From Chitinophaga pinensis (GTDB taxonomy: Bacteria > Bacteroidota > Bacteroidia > NS11-12g > UBA955), in the NCBI GenBank assembly GCA_945890895.1, contig CAMDDG010000020.1, positions 1 to 41,415 of the forward strand: 41,415 bases of DNA. Reading direction: 5' to 3'. Positions within the stretch are counted from its first letter, which is position 1; every line of letters starts with the position of its first letter. A program made the translations under genes and the position numbers. Below are positions 35,590-41,415 of the stretch, piece after piece. The notes below the pieces were generated by a model. It did not search any database. It saw nothing but the letters and a program-made list of their open reading frames with translations, and had not been told where the DNA came from.

Positions 35590-36954
35590 ATGAAAAAGAA
35601 ATTCTTAGTACCTTTAATGGCAGGAATCTTGGCTCTGTCCTTTAATTCTTGTCAAAAAGATATAAAAAATATCAATAAGGAAAATCCCAATCAGTTTAGT
35701 GATTCTGATCCAACATTGATGATTACGGGAGCACAAATGGCAAATGTACTGTTCAACGAAGGTGAAGCTGCCCGCTTAGCTGGTATTTTCAATGGTTATT
35801 TCGTTGGATATGATCGTCAATATGTGTCTTACCAAGATTACAATATGACTTCGGGCGATTTCGATAATTCATGGGCTACTTTGTATTCTGAAGGTGTTGC
35901 TCAATGTCGATTGATTCGTGCAAAAGCAGATGCAGTAAATAATAAAACCTTGTCTGCAGTTGCATCAATTACTGAGGCTCATTTATTATTGACAGCAAGT
36001 AGTTTGTGGGGGGATATTCCAAATACAGAAGCTTGTCGTGACGATATTGCAAAGCCAAAGTACGATAAAATGGAAGATGTTCATGCCTATTGCATTCAAC
36101 TTTTAGATGATGCGATTCCCAATGTTGGTGGTTCCAGTGCTTATGGCAATGCTTATGTTTCGGGATTCGATTGGGCGGAAGTTGCAAATACGTTGAAAGC
36201 ACGTGCCTTAATGCGTAAAAAAGATTATGCAGGTGCTTTGGCTGCTGCATTGAATGGGGTTTCTCAAGGCAAAGACTTAAGGGCTAAACACGATCAAGAA
36301 ACTCCAGGTGCTTGGAATCTGTATTATGATTTCTGCTATTGGAACCGCGGTGGATATATGTCTTGCGATGGTTCGCATGTTTCAAAACTTATGGATACTG
36401 CAAGTTCTATTAACAGAAATAACGCCAAAACAGATGAAATGCCTCGTTTTGAATGGTATTTCTTAAGCGATCCATCTGAAGCTTACAGCCCATTAGATCC
36501 TAATTTTTACGGAATTTACTATGCTACAACTCCTTTTGATTTAGTTACTTACGTAGAAAATGAACTGATTATTGCAGAGTGTTATGCACGTCAGAGCGAT
36601 AACGATAAAGCATTGGATCATTTGAATAATGTTAGAGCAGAACATGATGCAACTTACGGTACTTTTAAATCGTATGATATTGCTGATTTTGGACCTGGAA
36701 GTATGGTGAATGGATCCAGCGTAAATGATGCCTTGTTGATGGAAATTTTGGAGGAGAAATATGTTTCATTGTTCGGACAAATCGAAACATTCTCTGACAT
36801 CCGACGTACTAAAAACGCATTGGGAATCCCAGTAAATACGGGGTCAAAATTGCCAGCTAGATTCTTGTATCCACAATCTGAGCTAACTACAAATAGAGAC
36901 AATGTTCCAACCGATCAGTTGGATTTGTTCTTGGATTTAGATTATTTCAAGTAA
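35590..36954 (+). CDS. SusD/RagB-family surface lipoprotein
   Basis: The 454-residue protein is the substrate-binding lid of the SusC/D complex. The signal ends in a lipobox-like FNSC at Cys21, followed by QKD. This resembles the Bacteroidota lipoprotein export signal for surface display. The mature protein is helical with SusD-like/TPR features: NINKENPNQFSDSDPTLMIT, SSLWGDIPNTEAC, KARALMRKKDYAGALAAAL, NELIIAECYARQSDNDKALD then HLNNVRAEH, and the C-terminal EILEEKYVSLFGQIETFSDI then RRT. It matches the SusD_2-like subgroup. A strong terminator follows, so the operon is probably just these two genes. Confidence 0.93.
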   Translation: MKKKFLVPLMAGILALSFNSCQKDIKNINKENPNQFSDSDPTLMITGAQMANVLFNEGEAARLAGIFNGYFVGYDRQYVSYQDYNMTSGDFDNSWATLYSEGVAQCRLIRAKADAVNNKTLSAVASITEAHLLLTASSLWGDIPNTEACRDDIAKPKYDKMEDVHAYCIQLLDDAIPNVGGSSAYGNAYVSGFDWAEVANTLKARALMRKKDYAGALAAALNGVSQGKDLRAKHDQETPGAWNLYYDFCYWNRGGYMSCDGSHVSKLMDTASSINRNNAKTDEMPRFEWYFLSDPSEAYSPLDPNFYGIYYATTPFDLVTYVENELIIAECYARQSDNDKALDHLNNVRAEHDATYGTFKSYDIADFGPGSMVNGSSVNDALLMEILEEKYVSLFGQIETFSDIRRTKNALGIPVNTGSKLPARFLYPQSELTTNRDNVPTDQLDLFLDLDYFK

Positions 36955-37001
36955 AAAATAGTGAGCAATTTGAAGTTGCACACTATGTAGAATTGAAAAG
37001 A

Positions 37002-37036
37002 AAAGGGCCTCCCATGGGAGGCCCTTTCCTTTTTTA
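37002..37036. terminator. Bidirectional terminator between the SusD-like gene and asnS
   Basis: A 26-bp perfect palindrome (arm AAAGGGCCTCCCA at 37002-37014, its complement at 37015-37027) is followed by CCTTTTTT on the + strand and preceded by an A-rich stretch. The G/C-rich stem and T-tract make this the strongest terminator in the window. It serves both convergent transcripts. Confidence 0.92.
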
Positions 37037-37124
37037 CTTTGCTTTTCAATTTCCTTTTTAGTTAAAATAAATGAATAGGAGAATCTCATTGAATCATATA
37101 ATCTTAGATGAAATCAACTTGATT

Positions 37125-38651
37125 TTATGGAGTCAATCTGCCATACATTCTGGGGAATGGAATCGATTCACGAACGTGTTTCAATTTACAAATCCATGTA
37201 ACCAATCGTTCTAAACCCAAACCAAATCCAGAATGGGGTACAGAGCCGTAACGACGTAAATCCAAATACCATTCAAATGCCTCCATAGGCAATTCATGTT
37301 CATGAATTTTCTCAACTAAATTTTGAACATTGGTTTCACGTTCACCACCTCCAACAATTTCACCATATCCTTCAGGAGCCAAAACATCTACACCACGTGC
37401 AAAACGAGTGTCTTCAGGGTTGCGCTTCAAATAGAATGCTTTAACTTCATGAGGCCAATCGTATACCATTACGGGAGAATCAAATAATTTGGTTAAAACC
37501 GTTTCATCACTTCCCCCGAAATCGTTGCCATATTCAAAGTTTCTAGCACTGTTCAACCATTGGGGTATGTTTCTTAAATCTTCTTCAACATCGGATTTTT
37601 CTTGCTTCAACTGTATGATTTTTGCAGTCATAAAGTTAATCTCCCCTTTTTTTAATCCTGGGGTGGCAAGTTTTGCTTCTTTATCAGCTATTTCTGATTC
37701 AATTGATTTTAATTTCTCTTCTGTTTGAGCCAATTCAGCCTCTAACATCGCGATGCTGTAAATGCCATTTACTGGTTTTTCTCCTTTGATAATACTTACC
37801 GCTTCGTCGTAGGTCATTCTTGGGAACGACTTCAATGATGATTCCAACACAGAGGTGTCACGCCCGATAGTTTTTAACTCTTCGGAACATTCAGCCAATA
37901 CATCTTTGATTACAGCTTGAAGCATGCCTTCAATGGTATCCATGTTCTGGAAAATATCATAAAAGGCCATTTCCGGTTCAATCATCCAAAATTCAGATAA
38001 GTGTCTGCGAGTTTTAGATTTTTCAGCTCTAAATGTAGGGCCAAAGGTATAAATTTTACCCATCGCCATCGCCATTGCTTCACCGTATAACTGACCACTT
38101 TGACTCAAATAAGCAGGTTCACCATAGAAATCTGTTTCAAACAACGTACTGGTACCTTCACATGCGTTGCCTGTAAAGATGGGTGCATCCATTTGAACGA
38201 AACCTTGTGATTGAAAATACTTATGAATCGAGAAAATAATGGTATTTCTTATCTTCATGATGGCCCACTGACGTGTGCTTCGCAGCCAAAGGTGGCGTTG
38301 ATCCATTAAGAATTCAATTCCATGTTCCTTTTTGGCAATGGGATAATCAATGCTTTCACCAACTATTTCGATTTGATTAACTTGAACTTCAACTCCGCCT
38401 ATTTGCTTTTCATCGGCATGAACAGAACCTTGAATAATTACGCTGGTTTCAAGTGCGGTGCTTTGAGCAATATTCAAATTATTTTCTCCCGAATTGTCTT
38501 GTGTTATTACACATTGGCAATAACCAGTTCCATCGCGAAGTACAATGAATACAATTCCTTTTCCTTCTCTTTTGTTCGATACCCAGCCTTTGAGTGTGAC
38601 CGTTTGGCCCACTTGCTGTTTTAAATCGTGAATATAGGTATGGGAGCTCAT
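37125..38651 (-). CDS. asnS: Asparagine--tRNA ligase with coiled-coil insertion
   Basis: Class IIb aminoacyl-tRNA synthetase of 508 residues. The OB-fold anticodon domain is at 1-100 (VTLKGWVSNKREGKGIVFIV then LRDGTG). Motif 2 is FGPTFRAEKSKTRRHLSEFW (203-222) and motif 3 is GFGLGLERL (475-483). The IPFPRMYGRLTP ending and LAPEGYGEIVGG resemble the Bacillus/Thermus AsnRS type. An extra, highly charged helical segment at about 293-370 (IESEIADKEAKLATPGLKKG region) lengthens it beyond the usual 430-470. It has an exact -7 element 11 nt upstream, is divergent from the ATP-grasp gene, and is convergent with SusC/D. Confidence 0.95.
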   Translation of the reverse strand: MSSHTYIHDLKQQVGQTVTLKGWVSNKREGKGIVFIVLRDGTGYCQCVITQDNSGENNLNIAQSTALETSVIIQGSVHADEKQIGGVEVQVNQIEIVGESIDYPIAKKEHGIEFLMDQRHLWLRSTRQWAIMKIRNTIIFSIHKYFQSQGFVQMDAPIFTGNACEGTSTLFETDFYGEPAYLSQSGQLYGEAMAMAMGKIYTFGPTFRAEKSKTRRHLSEFWMIEPEMAFYDIFQNMDTIEGMLQAVIKDVLAECSEELKTIGRDTSVLESSLKSFPRMTYDEAVSIIKGEKPVNGIYSIAMLEAELAQTEEKLKSIESEIADKEAKLATPGLKKGEINFMTAKIIQLKQEKSDVEEDLRNIPQWLNSARNFEYGNDFGGSDETVLTKLFDSPVMVYDWPHEVKAFYLKRNPEDTRFARGVDVLAPEGYGEIVGGGERETNVQNLVEKIHEHELPMEAFEWYLDLRRYGSVPHSGFGLGLERLVTWICKLKHVRESIPFPRMYGRLTP

Positions 38652-38662
38652 AAAATTTACTG

Positions 38663-38670
38663 CAAAGATA
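38663..38670 (-). promoter_or_regulatory. Bacteroidota -7 promoter element of asnS
   Basis: Minus-strand TATCTTTG is an exact TAnnTTTG match, 11 nt before the asnS ATG at 38651. Confidence 0.7.
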
Positions 38671-38725
38671 TGATTTTGAGCACGTATTTATTGATGGTTA
38701 AAACAATATCAATCGACTATATTCG

Positions 38726-38733
38726 TACTTTTG
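38726..38733 (+). promoter_or_regulatory. Bacteroidota -7 promoter element of the ATP-grasp gene
   Basis: TACTTTTG matches TAnnTTTG exactly and is followed by CCTA and then the ATG at 38738. With the usual spacing, transcription would start at the A of the ATG. It is divergent from the asnS promoter, about 55 bp away. Confidence 0.65.
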
Positions 38734-38737
38734 CCTA

Positions 38738-39787
38738 ATGTCAGTTAAACAAACATCAGTATTTATTCCTTCAGGTGCAGGTGCACCCGGTTTCGGGGGA
38801 ATTTACCACTGCTTGAAACAAGACCCCAACACAGTTGTTCATGCTGGCGATCAGAATGCTCAATCGTACGGTTTTGGTTTAGCGGATTTTGCCGTAAAAG
38901 TGCCAGCTTCGAATCATCCTGAATACATTCCATTCATACTTGAATATTGTTCTAAACATTCTATAGATGTTTTGCTTCCTATTACTACACGCGAACTTGA
39001 GCCGTTGTCTGAAAGTGCCCATTTATTTGAGCAAATAGGCACTGAAGTTATTGTTTCACAAATAGATGGACTGAAAATTGCCAATAACAAATTTCTTGTT
39101 TTAAAACATGCTCAAATGCATGGAATTGCTGTTCCTGATTTTAAACAAGTGTTCGATTTTTGTGAATTAAACGAGTATTGCACTTTGCGCTTTGAGTCGG
39201 GGGAATCAAAACAGTGTTTTAAGCCAATTATCGGAAATGGTTCTCGGGGGTTTGGCGTTGTTGTTCAAGTTGTTGATTCTAATTTTCTCAATGAAAAATC
39301 CGCTTGGATGCCTTTGACTCTTGATGAATGGGGACAAAGAATGGGTCGCGATAAGTTCATTACTCCAATATTGGTATCCGACTTTTTGGATGGGATTGAA
39401 TACAGTGTTGATGTGTTAGTACAAAACAACGCTATTCGCTATTGTATCCCCCGAAGAAGAGATAAAATGATTGGAGGAATAAGCGTGACAGGTGTTATTG
39501 AAAACAATGAAGAATTGATTGATTTAACTACAAAATTGGTAAAATCGTTGAATTTAACAGGTCCAATTGGTGTTCAATGGAAGTATGATTCACATGGAAT
39601 TCCCAAACTTTTGGAAATTAATCCGAGGTTACAAGGAACTACTTCTGCATGTGTTTTAGCGGGTGTTAATATTCCGCTGGATGCTATTAAATGCGCAACT
39701 TGCAGCGAATTTGAACCTTTAAATTCAGTAGTTTGGGGGACAACATTTACCCGCTATTGGTCAGACATAAATCCGAAAATTATTTAA
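38738..39787 (+). CDS. ATP-grasp domain enzyme of unknown substrate
   Basis: The 349-residue protein has three parts. A PreATP-grasp region covers residues 1-115 (FIPSGAGAPGFGGIYHCLKQ and VLLPITTRELEPL). The ATP-grasp fold carries the nucleotide loop FKPIIGNGSRGFGVV near 163-177 and SDFLDGIEYSVDVLVQNN. The metal site LLEINPRLQGTTS lies near 305-318. This resembles carbamoyl-phosphate synthase/PylC-like carboxylate-amine ligases, which join a carboxylate to an amine using ATP. No partner biosynthetic gene is adjacent, so neither substrate can be named. It is monocistronic with its own -7 element and divergent from asnS. Confidence 0.8.
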   Translation: MSVKQTSVFIPSGAGAPGFGGIYHCLKQDPNTVVHAGDQNAQSYGFGLADFAVKVPASNHPEYIPFILEYCSKHSIDVLLPITTRELEPLSESAHLFEQIGTEVIVSQIDGLKIANNKFLVLKHAQMHGIAVPDFKQVFDFCELNEYCTLRFESGESKQCFKPIIGNGSRGFGVVVQVVDSNFLNEKSAWMPLTLDEWGQRMGRDKFITPILVSDFLDGIEYSVDVLVQNNAIRYCIPRRRDKMIGGISVTGVIENNEELIDLTTKLVKSLNLTGPIGVQWKYDSHGIPKLLEINPRLQGTTSACVLAGVNIPLDAIKCATCSEFEPLNSVVWGTTFTRYWSDINPKII

Positions 39788-39815
39788 TTTAAAAACACTC
39801 TATTGATTTTGTTAT

Positions 39816-39823
39816 TATCTTCG
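39816..39823 (+). promoter_or_regulatory. -7-like promoter element before the 51-residue gene (TTCG variant)
   Basis: TATCTTCG, identical to the element before folK, ends 7 nt before the ATG at 39831. Confidence 0.5.
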
Positions 39824-39830
39824 CAGTCCT

Positions 39831-39986
39831 ATGAGTAACGAAAAACGCAACACGAAACTGTATTGGGCTATGTGCATCATCAGCGGTATTGCCCTTACTT
39901 ATTTTACCATCTGGCTTCCTGAAGCGTTCTGGCTTGGTCTTCCAACTTTCTTTGGTGGCTTGGCCATGGCTATGGATTGGGTTTAG
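39831..39986 (+). CDS. Small two-helix membrane protein (51 residues)
   Basis: ATG 39831 to TAG 39984-39986 encodes 51 residues. A short basic N-terminus (MSNEKRNTK) is followed by two hydrophobic segments, LYWAMCIISGIALTYFTIWL and AFWLGLPTFFGGLAMAMDW, joined by PE. A promoter-like octamer immediately upstream supports it being expressed. It lies 61 bp before accA. It has no recognised domain; a small inner-membrane protein is the best description. The coding case rests on the clean hydrophobic pattern, promoter and position. Confidence 0.68.
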   Translation: MSNEKRNTKLYWAMCIISGIALTYFTIWLPEAFWLGLPTFFGGLAMAMDWV

Positions 39987-40047
39987 TACCTCCAAAAAAT
40001 TATTCTCATTGAATGTTGCGCAGAAGTGCGCCTAAAATTCTACACTC

Positions 40048-41010
40048 ATGACAACAAAAGTTTGGTTCGATTTCGAAAAAGAAATTCAAGAGTTATACGC
40101 TCAACTCGACAAAACGAAAGCTACCCATGAACAGGGTAAAATCGATATGTCGGATATGATTAAAACCATCGAGAAAAAGATAAAAGAAGCACAGAAAACG
40201 ATCTATGCAAATCTTACTGGATGGCAGAAAGTGCAAATTTCCAGACATCCCGATCGGCCTTACACATTAGATTACATTGAAAACATTTGCACCGACTTTA
40301 TTGAATTATTTGGCGATCGCCAAATAAAAGACGATAAAGCCATTGTTGGAGGATTTGCCAAGATTGATGGTAAGCCGGTAATGATTATTGGTCAACAAAA
40401 GGGAAGAAATACCAAACAACGTCAGTTGAGAAATTTCGGAATGCCCAATCCTGAAGGATACAGAAAAGCATTGCGATTGATGAAGTTGGCTGAGAAATTC
40501 AATGTCCCTGTGGTTACCTTGATCGATACTCCGGGTGCTAGTCCTGGTTTAGAGGCCGAGGAGCGTGGACAAGGAGAGGCAATTGCCAAAAACTTGTTTG
40601 AAATGTCCACATTAAGTGTTCCAATCGTATGTGTTGTTATTGGAGAAGGTGCTTCAGGTGGAGCTTTAGGGATTGGTGTTGGCGATCGTGTTATGATGAT
40701 GGAATACACGTGGTACAGTGTAATTAGTCCTGAAAGTTGTTCAAGTATTTTATGGAGAACTTGGGATAAAAAAGAATTAGCTGCCGATGCATTGAAACTT
40801 TCATCCGATGATATGCTAAAAATGGGTCTAATCGATGGAATTATTAAAGAACCCGTTGGTGGAGCTCATCATAATCCGAGTGAAGCATACGAATCGTTGA
40901 AAACTGCGATTAAAAAAGAGTTAAAGGCACTTTTAATACTAGAAAAAGACACCATGGTAGCTCAGAGAATTGATAAATTTTCTAACATGGGCGTTGTGGT
41001 TGAATCGTAA
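40048..41010 (+). CDS. accA: Acetyl-CoA carboxylase carboxyltransferase subunit alpha
   Basis: AccA, with AccD, transfers CO2 from carboxybiotin to acetyl-CoA to make malonyl-CoA, the committed step of fatty acid synthesis. The 320-residue length is typical. An N-terminal helical part ([20 protein letters not shown]) is followed by the crotonase-like core: [20 protein letters not shown] then [61 protein letters not shown] and [13 protein letters not shown]. accD is not in the window. A short AT-rich hairpin with seven Ts follows the stop codon. Confidence 0.97.
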   Translation: MTTKVWFDFEKEIQELYAQLDKTKATHEQGKIDMSDMIKTIEKKIKEAQKTIYANLTGWQKVQISRHPDRPYTLDYIENICTDFIELFGDRQIKDDKAIVGGFAKIDGKPVMIIGQQKGRNTKQRQLRNFGMPNPEGYRKALRLMKLAEKFNVPVVTLIDTPGASPGLEAEERGQGEAIAKNLFEMSTLSVPIVCVVIGEGASGGALGIGVGDRVMMMEYTWYSVISPESCSSILWRTWDKKELAADALKLSSDDMLKMGLIDGIIKEPVGGAHHNPSEAYESLKTAIKKELKALLILEKDTMVAQRIDKFSNMGVVVES

Positions 41011-41011
41011 A

Positions 41012-41041
41012 AGTTAATTGAGGAAATTAATTGCTTTTTTT
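41012..41041 (+). terminator. Weak intrinsic terminator after accA
   Basis: AGTTAATT (41012-41019) can pair with AATTAATT (41025-41032), including one G-T pair, around a 5-nt loop. GC and seven Ts follow (41035-41041). The AT-only stem makes it weak. Confidence 0.55.
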
Positions 41042-41059
41042 AGAATTCCGAGTTATTAT

Positions 41060-41067
41060 TAAATTCG
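41060..41067 (+). promoter_or_regulatory. Possible -7-like element before the last gene
   Basis: TAAATTCG (TTCG variant of TAnnTTTG) ends 4 nt before the ATG at 41072. It lies just after the accA terminator, where a new promoter is expected. Confidence 0.4.
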
Positions 41068-41071
41068 TTCA

Positions 41072-41415
41072 ATGAAATCCAATCCCATCTGCAAGTTATT
41101 CGGTATTCAATACCCTATTATACAAGGCGGAATGATTTGGTGTTCAGGTTGGGAATTGGCTTCAGCTGTTAGCAATGCTGGTGGCTTGGGTTTAATAGGT
41201 GCGGGAAGTATGTATCCTGAAATACTTCGAGAACACATTCAAAAATGCAAAAAAGCAACCGATAAACCTTTTGGGGTGAATTTACCCTTACTTTATCCAG
41301 ATATTGATAAGCACATTTCTATTATCCTTGATGAAGGGGTAAAAATTGTCTTTACTTCTGCTGGAAACCCAGCAAAATATACCCAGTTTTTTAAGGAAAA
41401 AGGGATTACGGTTGT
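41072..41415 (+). CDS. Nitronate monooxygenase / FabK-like flavoprotein, 3' end outside window
   Basis: The frame is open from ATG 41072 to the right edge (114 codons). The N-terminus reads LFGIQYPIIQGGMIW, then ELASAVSNAGGLGLIGAGSM, KPFGVNLPLL and KIVFTSAGNPAKY. These are typical of the FMN-dependent 2-nitropropane dioxygenase TIM-barrel family, which includes nitronate monooxygenases and the enoyl-ACP reductase FabK. Proximity to accA makes a fatty-acid role worth considering, but the N-terminus alone does not separate the two. A TAnnTTCG element lies 4 nt upstream. Confidence 0.88.
   Translation, partial: MKSNPICKLFGIQYPIIQGGMIWCSGWELASAVSNAGGLGLIGAGSMYPEILREHIQKCKKATDKPFGVNLPLLYPDIDKHISIILDEGVKIVFTSAGNPAKYTQFFKEKGITV

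Noticed and set aside
39789..39995. A 68-codon frame on the - strand
   Set aside because: It lies antisense to the 51-residue membrane protein and has no recognisable features, while the + strand frame has a promoter and clean membrane helices.
1..41415. Mobile elements, CRISPR, toxin-antitoxin or phage-defence genes
   Set aside because: I looked for transposases, integrases, regular short repeats, restriction or nuclease-type gene sets and found none; every large frame belongs to a housekeeping or envelope family.

Overview
The window looks like a stretch of a Bacteroidota chromosome (order not resolvable by eye). It is AT-rich. It carries a SusC/SusD pair, a type IX secretion (T9SS) sorting domain and Bacteroidota-type -7 promoter elements (TAnnTTTG). 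Start codons are rarely preceded by Shine-Dalgarno sequences, and several are GTG or TTG. Most genes are ordinary chromosomal ones. I see no tRNA, rRNA, CRISPR array, insertion sequence, integrase, phage gene or attachment site. No gap without a gene exceeds 300 bases; the longest are 261 bp (32241-32501) and 218 bp (27737-27954).

Layout: 1-2741 (-) holds a secreted thermolysin-type (M4) protease with PKD- and CUB-like modules, running off the left edge. 2818-4140 (+) is a GT87-like polytopic glycosyltransferase. 4167-6464 (-) is a TonB-dependent receptor, separated by only 31 bp from a divergent small T9SS-exported protein (6496-7197). The + strand block 7254-15174 carries a small membrane protein, tyrS, rfbA, a coiled-coil protein, zapA, rny, rsmI and lnt. 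The - strand block 15171-28461 carries galE, a WbpD-like acetyltransferase, an abundant-type OmpA protein with calcium-binding TSP3 repeats, a Rieske-fold lipoprotein lacking its iron ligands, a 3-hydroxyacyl-CoA dehydrogenase, and a tightly overlapping envelope cluster. That cluster, in transcription order, is WbqC-like, flippase, dut, nucleotidyltransferase, TPR, DUF4292, EnvC-like. folK lies upstream of it. From 28566 rightward come an M16 zinc protease (+), a CpsB-type PHP phosphatase (-), SusC/SusD (+), an unusual asnS (-), an orphan ATP-grasp enzyme (+), a 51-residue membrane protein (+), accA (+) and the start of a nitronate monooxygenase/FabK-like gene (+).

The common theme is cell-envelope biology. 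Genes for surface polysaccharide precursors and export (rfbA, galE, nucleotidyltransferase, flippase, WbqC, CpsB, WbpD-like) are scattered rather than in one locus. Lipoprotein maturation (lnt), peptidoglycan hydrolase control (EnvC-like, with a LytM domain lacking zinc ligands), cell division (zapA) and outer-membrane nutrient import sit around them. Translation and RNA genes (tyrS, asnS, rsmI, rny) are interspersed.

I did not find a convincing new multi-gene system. The observations most worth checking are: -7 promoter elements lying only 4-7 nt before start codons (predicted leaderless mRNAs); a coiled-coil insertion in a Bacillus/Thermus-type AsnRS; the Rieske-like lipoprotein without histidine ligands; the DUF4292/EnvC/TPR module; a receptor and T9SS protein pair; and an uncharacterised ATP-grasp enzyme divergent from asnS.
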